A model generated the notes under the pieces. It worked only from the letters and a program-made list of their open reading frames with translations. It ran no database searches and was not told where the DNA came from. A stretch of 6,327 bases of DNA. Origin: Desulfobacteraceae bacterium. Its GTDB lineage: Bacteria; Desulfobacterota; Desulfobacteria; Desulfobacterales; Desulfobacteraceae. The stretch covers positions 1 through 6,327 of the forward strand of contig JAAEMC010000964.1 in assembly GCA_024225895.1 (NCBI GenBank), read 5' to 3'. The position numbers and the translations under genes are program-made. Below, piece after piece: positions 1-6,309 of the stretch (position 1 is its first letter; every line of letters begins with the position of its first letter).

Positions 1-1
1 A

Positions 2-970
2 CAAAAATTAAAAGAACATAAAGCCACATTATTTGATATCCCGGAAGTCATCGAAGCTGCCCAAAAGATTTATCCGGAAAAGAGTGACTGGAAAGATATC
101 ACACCGATTCCTGGTGATTTCAGGACTCACGAATTCAAAGAAAAGTATGGCCTGATCTGTTTGAGCAATTTCCTCCATGCATATGGAGAAGAAGATGCAA
201 AACAATTATTTTTTAAATCCATCTCTCTTATGGACAACAATGGAATGGTTTTAATCCATGACTATTTTCCTGATCGAAAAGGAGTTGCGCCTCAAAAGGG
301 TGCACTTTACGATCTCAGCATGATGCTGAACACCTATAATGGTGAGTGCCATGACTCAAAGACAATCATGGGCTGGTGCAAAGAGGCTGATTTTAAAACA
401 ATTGTTGTCACCGATCTTTCAACTGACAGCGCAGTGATCCTGGCACGGCAGGATGGTACCATTGCCTTGAACCAAAATCCATTGGAAGCGTTTGCACTTG
501 AGTTGAATATTGATGACATGGTGCCGATTTTGCCGGAAAAGATTGTAACTGTCCCCTGGGCAAGACAGAAATGCAAGTTTGGATGTGAGCGGTTCGGACA
601 AGGGTTGCAATGTCCGCCCAATGGCATGGATCATGAAAAAACCCGTCAATTATTGGATTCATATTCAAAAGCCTATTTAGTTCGAGGAACACCACCCGGG
701 AAAGAGTTCCACAAAACCCTGCTCTCCCTTGAAAAAAAGGCGTTTCTTAATGGATATCACAAGGCATTTGTATTTGGAGCAGGTCCCTGTCTTGTCTGTC
801 CGCAATGCCCTGAAGATGGTGAATGTAAATTTCCCCACCTTGCCCGGCCCTCCATGGAAGGGTCCGGCATTGACGTCTATACGACCTCATCCAATGCCGG
901 TATCCCCCTTGTGCCTGTAAAAAAGAAAGGACTGTATGTAACCTATATCGGGTTGCTTCTTGTTGAGTGA
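2..970 (+). CDS. bzaC: SAM-dependent O-methyltransferase fused to a C-terminal DUF2284 cysteine-rich domain (5' partial; probable BzaC)
   Basis: The frame is open from the left edge, so the N-terminus is missing; 322 residues are visible. A TTG at 161 could be taken as a start, but the methyltransferase fold clearly continues upstream of it. Visible residues about 9-155 match the plant-type O-methyltransferase family (PF00891-like): 'LFDIPEVIEAA', then 'GDF', then 'LSNFLHAYGEEDA' and 'GMVLIHDYF'. The dimerisation domain and the glycine-rich SAM motif I lie off the window. From about residue 180 a second domain resembles DUF2284 (predicted metal-binding), with Cys at visible positions 191, 195, 204, 263, 266, 269 and 275, which could hold an Fe-S cluster or metal. 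The stop lies 5 nt before the next ATG, so it is co-transcribed with two B12-radical SAM genes. By gene order I infer BzaC, which O-methylates 5-hydroxybenzimidazole in anaerobic DMB synthesis. Domain calls are firm; the substrate is inferred. Another small-molecule O-methyltransferase is the alternative. Confidence 0.62.
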   Translation, partial: QKLKEHKATLFDIPEVIEAAQKIYPEKSDWKDITPIPGDFRTHEFKEKYGLICLSNFLHAYGEEDAKQLFFKSISLMDNNGMVLIHDYFPDRKGVAPQKGALYDLSMMLNTYNGECHDSKTIMGWCKEADFKTIVVTDLSTDSAVILARQDGTIALNQNPLEAFALELNIDDMVPILPEKIVTVPWARQKCKFGCERFGQGLQCPPNGMDHEKTRQLLDSYSKAYLVRGTPPGKEFHKTLLSLEKKAFLNGYHKAFVFGAGPCLVCPQCPEDGECKFPHLARPSMEGSGIDVYTTSSNAGIPLVPVKKKGLYVTYIGLLLVE

Positions 971-975
971 TACCT

Positions 976-2358
976 ATGAAACTGTTAATGGTACAGGTTC
1001 CGACTTCCCATCTGGGATCCGGAGAAAAAGTATACCCGCTGGGATTATCAAGACTTTCATCCCTGGTTCCGGATAATGTAGAAAAACATGCTCTGGATAT
1101 GAACATCTGTATTGATCCATGGGCTCAATTAAAAGAGAGTCTTGAAAACCAGGCGCCGGATATAGTTACTTTATCCTTTAGAAACCTTGACCCTCTTGCA
1201 GGTCATCAGGCCTCCTATCTTTCTTCACTTAAAACTGCTGCACAACTTGTAAGAAACATTGTCCCTAAAACAAGAATAATGGCGGGTGGACCTGCATTTT
1301 CTCTTTTTGCCAAACGTCTGATGATTGAAATCCCGCAAATTGATATCGGCCTCGTGGGTGAAGGTGAGCTTTTTTTTAACCAACTTTTGTCTTCTATCCT
1401 TCATTTGGAGCCTCTCTCGGTGGAGCCTATTTCGGTGGAGCACATTCCGGGAATTATCCGGCGGGATAACGACAGATTAATTACCAATTCCATGGGGCCC
1501 AAAATCTCCATGGATGATATTCCGAAAATGGATGTAAAAACCTTTTGCCCGAATGATTATTCCAAAGCCAACACCTATGTGGCTGCCATGGGAATTGAAG
1601 GTAAAAGGGGGTGTGATCTGTGGTGTGGGTATTGTCTCTACCCGTTTCTGGGTGGAACTTGCATGCGCCTCAGGAGTCCCAAAAAAATAGTTGATGAAAT
1701 CCAGATGCTTAAAAATGAGTATGGTATTCAGTTGTTCCATTTTACAGATTCCGTTGTAAACAGGCCCAGTGATCATTTTGAAGACCTGTGCAGGGAGCTT
1801 ATTCATCGAAAACTTGATATTGCATGGACCGGGTTTTTCCGAGAGGACAGTCTGACCCGGCAAAACCTGTCCATGGCCATGAATGCCGGGTTGACTGCCA
1901 TATATTTTTCCGGTGATGCATTAACAGACCAGGGGCTAAAATTATTAAACAAACAACTCTGCTGCGAAGATATCCTTAATGCATCCACGTTGACTGCTGA
2001 AATGGGCATCCTGACCATGTGTCATTTCCTGGTTAATCTTCCCTATGAAACAAAACAAACAATTGACGAATCCAGTAAAATGCTGGACCGGATTCTTGAT
2101 ATTCATGGTCCTGTGGGTAATCTTGGTGCCATCATTTTCAATAACATCAGGCTTTATCCCGACACACCGCTAACCCGGAAACTTACTCGTTCAGGTATTC
2201 TTGAACCCAGGACTGATTTTTTGTATCCGGTTTATCATAACCCTGAAAAATTCAGGCATATCCTCCATGAATTTGAAGCCCGGTGCCACAGTGCAGGTGT
2301 TTTTTCAAGGCTTAATATCTCCAATGGAATAAATAATCCTTACAAAGAAGGCATATAA
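976..2358 (+). CDS. bzaD: Cobalamin-binding radical SAM protein, probable DMB lower-ligand C-methyltransferase BzaD
   Basis: I chose ATG 976 (460 aa) over an in-frame GTG at 967, because the protein then begins with the usual beta strand 'MKLLMVQVPTSHLG' and does not overlap the preceding gene. Residues about 1-150 form a B12-binding-like Rossmann domain ('ALDMN', 'PDIVTLSFRNLDPLAGHQ', 'IMAGGPAFS', 'GLVGEGE'). It lacks the DxHxxG histidine, as is common in this class. The radical SAM core follows, with Cys 213, 217 and 220 in CDLWCGYC (CxxxCxxC) binding the [4Fe-4S] cluster, and 'FHFTDSVVN' and 'AIYFSGDA' as later barrel strands. The family architecture predicts methyl transfer from methylcobalamin to an unactivated carbon. 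The N-terminal sequence and position fit BzaD, which methylates C6 of 5-methoxybenzimidazole in the anaerobic B12 lower-ligand pathway. The architecture is seen directly; the substrate comes from family resemblance and gene order. A short 15-bp tandem repeat lies inside the gene (residues about 145-159). Confidence 0.68.
   Translation: MKLLMVQVPTSHLGSGEKVYPLGLSRLSSLVPDNVEKHALDMNICIDPWAQLKESLENQAPDIVTLSFRNLDPLAGHQASYLSSLKTAAQLVRNIVPKTRIMAGGPAFSLFAKRLMIEIPQIDIGLVGEGELFFNQLLSSILHLEPLSVEPISVEHIPGIIRRDNDRLITNSMGPKISMDDIPKMDVKTFCPNDYSKANTYVAAMGIEGKRGCDLWCGYCLYPFLGGTCMRLRSPKKIVDEIQMLKNEYGIQLFHFTDSVVNRPSDHFEDLCRELIHRKLDIAWTGFFREDSLTRQNLSMAMNAGLTAIYFSGDALTDQGLKLLNKQLCCEDILNASTLTAEMGILTMCHFLVNLPYETKQTIDESSKMLDRILDIHGPVGNLGAIIFNNIRLYPDTPLTRKLTRSGILEPRTDFLYPVYHNPEKFRHILHEFEARCHSAGVFSRLNISNGINNPYKEGI
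1407..1451 (+). repeat. 15-bp tandem repeat inside bzaD (about three units)
   Basis: Units at 1407-1421, 1422-1436 and 1437-1451 all begin GGAG. The first two share 12 of 15 bases (GGAGCCTCTCTCGGT and GGAGCCTATTTCGGT) and the third is degenerate. They encode a small in-frame expansion reading 'EPLSVEPISVEH' between the B12-binding domain and the linker to the radical SAM core. The length is a multiple of three, so the frame is kept. This looks like a recent local duplication in a surface loop. Confidence 0.6.
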
Positions 2359-3896
2359 TGAAAACTTTCATTCTGGAACATCCGAGAATTGCATCTGAGA
2401 AACGATTTAACGATATTGCCAACACACCTCTTTGGTCCTGTCTTATGGGAGGATATGCTGCAGCCGCACTGGAAAAAGAAGGATTGGATACAACTTTTTT
2501 TGACCATGCCGTACCCGGGGCGAAATTTGCCCGGTCAAGGGACAGTATCCTGGATACTAACCCGGATCTATTGTGCATTAATACAGTCTACTTCTGGGAG
2601 CATACGCCTGTATTTTTCAAATTCTTATCTGATTTAAAAAAGCTTGGATTCACAGGACATATTAATCTGTTTGGTTTTTTCCCCTCTCTTGTTTACCGGG
2701 AAATTCTAAAAACATGCGAACAGGTTGATTCCATTGCTGTTGGAGAATTTGAACACACCTTGCCGGAACTTGCAAACGCCTTGAAAGATGAAGCCCCATT
2801 GAAAACCATCCAGGGTCTGGCCTTACGTTCCTGTCTTGAAAATGACAGAAGCCGCATGCGAATACCTGAAAAAAATCCTGATATTTTTGCGTTTCCAAAA
2901 AGAAGCAGCCTTGAAGGTGTAGTCACCATTCTTGGAAGCCGGGGATGCTACAATCATTGCAGTTTCTGCCCTGTGCCTTCATTCTATAACCAGGGCAGCC
3001 TCTGGCGGGGCAGGTCACCTCACAATATTGCCGAGGAAATGCAAACGCTTGTAAATAAAGGGGTGTGCAAATTCTACTTTTGTGATCCCAACTTTATCGG
3101 TCCCGGAGCCAGGGGTAAAAGACGAATCATTGAGTTAATGGAACTTATAAAACCCATGAATATTAAATTCGGAATGGAAACAAGGCCCCAGGACCTGGAT
3201 GATGATATCCTTGAAAGTTTAGTGGAAGCCGGGTTTGAAAGCCTGCTCATGGGAATTGAAAGCGGCTCTTCCAACGTATTGGAACGAATAGATAAAGGTT
3301 CGGGGCCCGTTCAATCATCCAAAGCTATAGAATTATGCAGGCGGCATGGCATCGAACCGGAGATCGGATTTCTCATGTTTGTGCCGGACAGCGGTTTAAA
3401 TGACCTGAAAGAAAACATGAAGTTCCTGATGGATAATAAGCTTCTGGACCATGTCGCCCGTACTGCAAACCTGTTGAGTCATACCCAGATCGTACTTTCC
3501 GGCACTTCGGGGTATCGCCGTTTCGAAGAAGGAAAACGGCTGAATAAATCAGGCATGTTCGGATTCGAAGCAGATGTTATTTTTTTGGATCCTGCAGTTG
3601 AATGGATTGCCAAACTGCTGACCTTTGCCTGCCACACTGTTTTAAAAGCCATGTCCCACAGTCGTTCTCCCATTTACTGGAAAAATGAAGACAATGAATT
3701 TAGTAAAGAGATTAATGATTATCTGATAAACCTGAGCTATGATCTCATTGATCTGGCGGATAAGGGCTTGGAAAAATTACCTCCAAAAAGTTTGGAACAT
3801 TGGGAAAAAAGAATTTTAACCCACATCAACACCACCCTTGAACAAGAGGCGTTGATCCTCCCCAGGGATTGTTCATCTGTGGTTAAGCCGCAATAA
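2358..3896 (+). CDS. bzaE: Second cobalamin-binding radical SAM protein, probable BzaE
   Basis: This 512-aa protein starts at an ATG whose A is the last base of the preceding stop (TAATG), with GAAGG at 2347-2351 as ribosome binding site, so translation is probably coupled. Residues about 1-150 are a B12-binding-like domain, starting with 'MKTFILEHPRIASEKRFND' and containing 'SCLMGGYAAAALEKEG' and 'SIAVGEFEHTLPEL'. The radical SAM core carries Cys 197, 201 and 204 in CYNHCSFC (CxxxCxxC), followed by 'WRGRSP', 'FYFCDPNFIG', 'METRPQDL' and 'LLMGIESGS', all usual in class B (cobalamin-dependent) radical SAM enzymes. About 110 C-terminal residues beyond the barrel look helical. By order this is BzaE, which in the published pathway finishes 5,6-dimethylbenzimidazole from the methoxy-methyl intermediate. 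The family call is firm and the exact reaction is inferred. It is the last gene of the operon; I see no clear GC-rich terminator after it. Confidence 0.66.
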   Translation: MKTFILEHPRIASEKRFNDIANTPLWSCLMGGYAAAALEKEGLDTTFFDHAVPGAKFARSRDSILDTNPDLLCINTVYFWEHTPVFFKFLSDLKKLGFTGHINLFGFFPSLVYREILKTCEQVDSIAVGEFEHTLPELANALKDEAPLKTIQGLALRSCLENDRSRMRIPEKNPDIFAFPKRSSLEGVVTILGSRGCYNHCSFCPVPSFYNQGSLWRGRSPHNIAEEMQTLVNKGVCKFYFCDPNFIGPGARGKRRIIELMELIKPMNIKFGMETRPQDLDDDILESLVEAGFESLLMGIESGSSNVLERIDKGSGPVQSSKAIELCRRHGIEPEIGFLMFVPDSGLNDLKENMKFLMDNKLLDHVARTANLLSHTQIVLSGTSGYRRFEEGKRLNKSGMFGFEADVIFLDPAVEWIAKLLTFACHTVLKAMSHSRSPIYWKNEDNEFSKEINDYLINLSYDLIDLADKGLEKLPPKSLEHWEKRILTHINTTLEQEALILPRDCSSVVKPQ

Positions 3897-3948
3897 TGCA
3901 AAATTTTGGAGATACCCTTTAAAATACCATGCGTCGGATTATTGAAAA

Positions 3949-4212
3949 TTATTTCAAAATACTCAGTAAAGGCGTGGGGGTCAAACCCTGATTTTTGCAA
4001 GCGGTTAGAAGCGCTTGTATGGCTTCATCTGGCTTGCCTTGATAAATTTTACCATCAGTTTTCCGTTTTCTCTTACCAGTGCACCGTGATGTCAAGAACC
4101 CTTTCACAATATCATGCAACTCATCTAATTCGAGAGCAGGCTTTATAATATCTCCTTTTATTTTGACCTCTTCCTTGTATTTGCCAAGCCAGGAATCTTC
4201 ATTATCAGGCAT
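3949..4212 (-). CDS. Hypothetical 87-aa protein
   Basis: The ATG at 4212 is preceded by a strong ribosome binding site, AGGAAGG at 4218-4224, with 5 nt spacing; this decides the start over a TTG at 4242. The Shine-Dalgarno sequence overlaps the stop codon of the vapC remnant just upstream, so the two were probably in one transcript. The protein is soluble and charged: an acidic N-terminal half ('MPDNEDSWLGKYKEEVKIKG', 'ALELDELHDIVKGFL'), a very basic middle ('TGKRKRKTDGK'), and a C-terminal 'PDEAIQALLTACKNQGLTP'. I do not recognise a family. It converges on bzaE with only 52 bp between the two stops. It could be a real small gene of the toxin-antitoxin strip, or a truncated remnant whose end has drifted into a chance frame. 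Confidence 0.5.
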   Translation of the reverse strand: MPDNEDSWLGKYKEEVKIKGDIIKPALELDELHDIVKGFLTSRCTGKRKRKTDGKIYQGKPDEAIQALLTACKNQGLTPTPLLSILK

Positions 4213-4223
4213 TTGGTCCTTCC

Positions 4224-4376
4224 TTATTTTTGTTCTATCCAATTCTCTAATCGTAAGCCTTCAACTCTTTCAAACTCACGTAGATTGTTAGAAACTAAGA
4301 TTAATGATTCACTTCTTGCATGACCGGCAATGTGCAAATCATTAACGCCTATGGGAGTGCCTTTTTTTTCTAAATC
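4224..4376 (-). pseudogene. vapC: 3' remnant of a VapC-type PIN-domain toxin
   Basis: Fifty in-frame codons ending in TAA give 'DLEKKGTPIGVNDLHIAGHA', then 'SLILVSNNLREFERVEGL' and 'RLENWIEQK'. This is the classic C-terminal third of a VapC PIN-domain ribonuclease (the family pattern is LEKKGTPIGxNDLLIAAHA ... LVTNNxREFxRVxGLxxENW). It keeps the third acidic site (the D of IGVND) and the SNN-REF strand. A full VapC is about 130 aa. The first 80 or so residues, with the first two acidic metal ligands, are absent: upstream codons in this frame do not look PIN-like and there is no start. An inactive deletion remnant is the best reading. No vapB antitoxin gene is recognisable beside it. Confidence 0.8.
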
Positions 4377-4449
4377 CCAACTTCTTTTTAAGCTGTTCCA
4401 GCAGCTGCACAGCTTCAGAATTATGGTTGGGGTTGATTTTTTTAGACAT
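4342..4449 (-). CDS. 35-aa ORF with good start signal, overlapping the vapC remnant in another frame
   Basis: The ATG at 4449 has AAGGA at 4455-4459 as a ribosome binding site with 5 nt spacing. It begins 'MSKKINPNHNSEAVQLLEQL', a plausible hydrophilic helical start, then runs through an A8 tract (4362-4369 on the + strand as T8) into a basic tail 'RKKRHSHRR' and stops inside the vapC remnant. The first 26 or so codons look like the genuine 5' end of a gene, possibly an antitoxin or other small protein, joined by deletion to the 3' end of vapC. Losing one A from the tract would fuse both frames into a protein of about 74 aa. I do not recognise the N-terminal piece. It may be a broken gene rather than a functional one. 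Confidence 0.4.
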   Translation of the reverse strand: MSKKINPNHNSEAVQLLEQLKKKLGFRKKRHSHRR

Positions 4450-4470
4450 GCGATTCCTTATTCTGTTGGA

Positions 4471-4499
4471 ATGTTTTCATACAAATTTTCTTATGTCAA
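4471..4499 (-). promoter_or_regulatory. Possible sigma-70 promoter for the vapC-remnant strip
   Basis: On the - strand there is a perfect TTGACA (4494-4499), a 17-bp spacer and AAACAT at 4471-4476, which matches only 3 of 6 bases of a -10 consensus. It lies about 22 bp upstream of the 35-aa ORF start. The -35 also forms the outer edge of the inverted-repeat element, so it may be fortuitous. Confidence 0.3.
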
Positions 4500-4633
4500 T
4501 TTCTACAGTGGTGCGTCTTTCTCCTGTGCGGGGGGCTTTGTATCGACGTAGCCGCACAAAAGCATTCCCATATATCAGGCGATATTTAGCGCACCCAGGG
4601 TCATACCGCCGTAATGTATTGGTGCATTTGACA
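4494..4633. repeat. Nested inverted-repeat intergenic element (~140 bp)
   Basis: Three pairs of complementary arms nest in order: TGTCAA (4494-4499) with TTGACA (4628-4633), GGTGCG (4510-4515) with CGCACC (4590-4595), and TGTGCGG (4525-4531) with CCGCACA (4552-4558). The stretch is visibly richer in G and C than its AT-rich flanks. No convincing gene fits it; a 62-aa arginine-rich frame crosses it on the - strand. The shape suggests a miniature mobile element, a dispersed palindromic repeat or a structured RNA. I cannot tell these apart from one copy, and I see no target-site duplication. Confidence 0.4.
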
Positions 4634-4669
4634 TTTGACCAGAAATGAGATTTTTCCATAATCAAATAT

Positions 4670-4691
4670 TTTTGGCTATATATAGCTAAAA
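4670..4691 (-). terminator. AT-rich palindrome, possible weak terminator of the hip operon
   Basis: TTTTGGCTATA (4670-4680) is followed directly by TATAGCTAAAA (4681-4691). These are inverted copies with one mismatch, which is a G-U pair in RNA. It lies 33 bp past the stop of the kinase gene on the - strand. It lacks a GC-rich stem and a clean T tract, so it could instead be a protein-binding palindrome. Confidence 0.35.
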
Positions 4692-4723
4692 GCTTTCCCT
4701 ATTCTGTATTAAAATTATTCAGT

Positions 4724-6013
4724 TTACATACTGGGTCCACTCATCTTTCTTCCTTGTGATGGTTGTTTTATTCGTTGATGCTTTATGGCAAAATTCGAAA
4801 GGTTTTTATTAATTTCATTTTGAATATAAGATTTAGTTTCTTTAGACACTCCAGCACTCTCTGCATAACTTGACCATTTCGTTACTCCTGCAGCTACTTG
4901 ATCAATACTATCTTTTATTTCATTCTTTGATAAACCAATCTTTTCACCAAGTTTAAAAATTTGTTGCCGTCCGGGAGATCTGCCTTCTCCAAGTAAATCC
5001 ATAGAATGTTCACCACCTGGTCCAGTAGAATAAGTGAGATCATATGCTGGAGTGAGTGACCAGTTCCATTGATCATCGATCATAAAAGCAAAATTTTTAA
5101 CGTGATCATCCCGATTGTTTGCCATTACATTAAAAATCATTTGTTTAAATCCACGGGAAAGGTCTTGCCGGTTTTTAGTTAAATCTAAAACAACTTTTAA
5201 AAAGGTCATATAATTGCATTCGGGTATCCTGAAATTGGAATGTATTAAACCACCTAGAGTGTGGACATGGAATCTTTGATTCTTTTTTCTATCAAATCTT
5301 TTAATTCCAAAATAACGATCCCCGAAATCAGTTTCAAATAGTTTGGTTTCAGCCATTATCAGGCCCGATTCTTTGGCAATCAATGAATAGGTATATTCAA
5401 CGGCCCCTGCATCCTCAAAGTCGTTCTTTCCGTGAAATTTGACAATCCAGTGTTCATATTCTGCTGGAAGATCATCTTCTCCTGAAAGAATTAGATCATT
5501 ATAAATGCCAACGAGAACCTTTGGCCTTGCGCCTTGGGGGCTACCACCGGCTTTTAAAAGTTGCGGTAAAGCCTTTGAGGTTTCTCCTTCTAATATCTGT
5601 TTAGATTGATCTGACAGATATTGAAGGTCAATAAGACCATTATATTCTTGCTGTTTAATAGCAGGCTCATACGTAAGAGCCCCCATTGTTGAACTACCTA
5701 AAAAGGACAGTCTGTCCAATACAGACAATGAATCCGTATTTATTCCATTTTTCCTAAGAAAACGATCCATAAGCAGTCTTCCCCATCCATCAGGAAGAGA
5801 ATCATCAAACAAACCGAATATTTTTCCAAATTCGAAATCTGTATACTCTGTTAGACCAGGTTCTGGAGGAAGTTTATAAGGGGATAGCCACATCGGATTA
5901 TCAAGAAACGAAGGAGCGTATTCAAAGTATATTTTTGGTCCGACTTGTGCCAATGTTCCAACTAAAAATTTTTTGCGTGGTGACATATAAAAGAAAACAT
6001 TCAATTCTTTCAT
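4724..6013 (-). CDS. hipA: HipA-family serine/threonine kinase toxin
   Basis: This is a full-length HipA-type toxin (429 aa; the E. coli protein is about 440). Residues 1-110 are the N-terminal subdomain (HipA_N/couple_hipA), with the typical 'FGLFDDSLPDGWGRLLMDR' at 67-85. Residues 156-165, GGSPQGARPK, form the loop equivalent to the one carrying the regulatory autophosphorylated Ser150 of E. coli HipA (here probably Ser158). K192 in 'HWIVKFHG' is the likely ATP lysine. The catalytic motif NRDDHVKN (300-307) supplies Asp302 and Asn307, and 'TPAYD' gives the Mg-binding Asp325, so the kinase appears intact. Known HipA kinases phosphorylate targets such as glutamyl-tRNA synthetase and cause growth arrest; the target here is unknown. 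It starts at an ATG overlapping the antitoxin stop (ATGA), with AGAGGAA at 6018-6024. Because the N-subdomain is present, this is bipartite HipBA rather than the split HipBST form. Confidence 0.93.
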   Translation of the reverse strand: MKELNVFFYMSPRKKFLVGTLAQVGPKIYFEYAPSFLDNPMWLSPYKLPPEPGLTEYTDFEFGKIFGLFDDSLPDGWGRLLMDRFLRKNGINTDSLSVLDRLSFLGSSTMGALTYEPAIKQQEYNGLIDLQYLSDQSKQILEGETSKALPQLLKAGGSPQGARPKVLVGIYNDLILSGEDDLPAEYEHWIVKFHGKNDFEDAGAVEYTYSLIAKESGLIMAETKLFETDFGDRYFGIKRFDRKKNQRFHVHTLGGLIHSNFRIPECNYMTFLKVVLDLTKNRQDLSRGFKQMIFNVMANNRDDHVKNFAFMIDDQWNWSLTPAYDLTYSTGPGGEHSMDLLGEGRSPGRQQIFKLGEKIGLSKNEIKDSIDQVAAGVTKWSSYAESAGVSKETKSYIQNEINKNLSNFAIKHQRIKQPSQGRKMSGPSM

Positions 6014-6309
6014 AGACTTCCTCTTTTTGGTTTTTGCATATTCTGTTTTCTCAGATCGTCGAGCGATTTAACCGTAGAAGTTTTTAACAAGGTGTTCATT
6101 TCATCAAGGCGGCCTAATGCGTGTATTAATTTTAAAAAATTGTCCATGGAGACTTTTCCGGTTTGTTCAAACCTTTTTAATGAAGCGATAGTAACACCAG
6201 AGCGATTTGATAAAGTTGATCGTTTCCATTTTTTGGATAAGCGAAAGGCTTTTAATCGTGCAGCTAATTTAGTTGATACTTCTTCTGGGGTTAAAAAACT
6301 ATATTTCAT
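6010..6309 (-). CDS. hipB: HipB-like Xre-family HTH antitoxin
   Basis: This 99-aa protein precedes the kinase gene and overlaps it by 4 bp (ATGA), the standard hipBA arrangement. Residues about 13-67 form an Xre/Cro helix-turn-helix: 'KLAARLKAFRLSKKWKRSTL', then 'SGVTIASLKRFEQTGKVS' and 'FLKLIHALGRLDE'. A basic tail follows (Lys/Arg-rich, ending 'KRGSL'). The expected role is to bind the operon's own promoter and to neutralise the kinase. The start codon lies 18 bp from the window edge. The visible upstream bases, including GGATAAT, show only a weak ribosome binding site, so promoter and operators are outside the window. Confidence 0.9.
   Translation of the reverse strand: MKYSFLTPEEVSTKLAARLKAFRLSKKWKRSTLSNRSGVTIASLKRFEQTGKVSMDNFLKLIHALGRLDEMNTLLKTSTVKSLDDLRKQNMQKPKRGSL

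Noticed and set aside
161..970. Stand-alone 269-aa protein starting at TTG 161
   Set aside because: The frame is open to the window edge and the upstream codons ('LFDIPEVIEAA', 'GDF') are standard O-methyltransferase sequence, so the true start is off the window.
967..975. GTG 967 as start of the first radical SAM gene
   Set aside because: ATG 976 gives the normal N-terminal beta strand and avoids overlap; nothing favours the three extra residues.
334..3673. Numerous - strand ORFs of 60-130 aa inside the bza genes
   Set aside because: They are antisense to three genes with clear family motifs, and none shows a domain or a translation signal.
3942..3957. TTGAAA/TTTCAA hairpin as terminator between the convergent genes
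   Set aside because: The arms are only 6 bp and AT-rich, with no T tract; it also overlaps the 3' end of the 87-aa ORF.
4510..4595. Integron attC site
   Set aside because: The nested arms resemble attC folding, but the GTTRRRY/RYYYAAC core sites are absent and no integrase is visible.
4330..4648. Two + strand ORFs of 73 aa (4330-4551 and 4427-4648)
   Set aside because: Both are shadows antisense to the vapC-remnant strip or spanning the repeat, with no ribosome binding site and no protein-like composition.
4477..4665. 62-aa arginine-rich - strand ORF as a gene
   Set aside because: It runs across the nested inverted repeats and lacks a recognisable ribosome binding site or family; the repeat explains the open frame better. 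It could still recur as a spurious annotation if the element is multi-copy.
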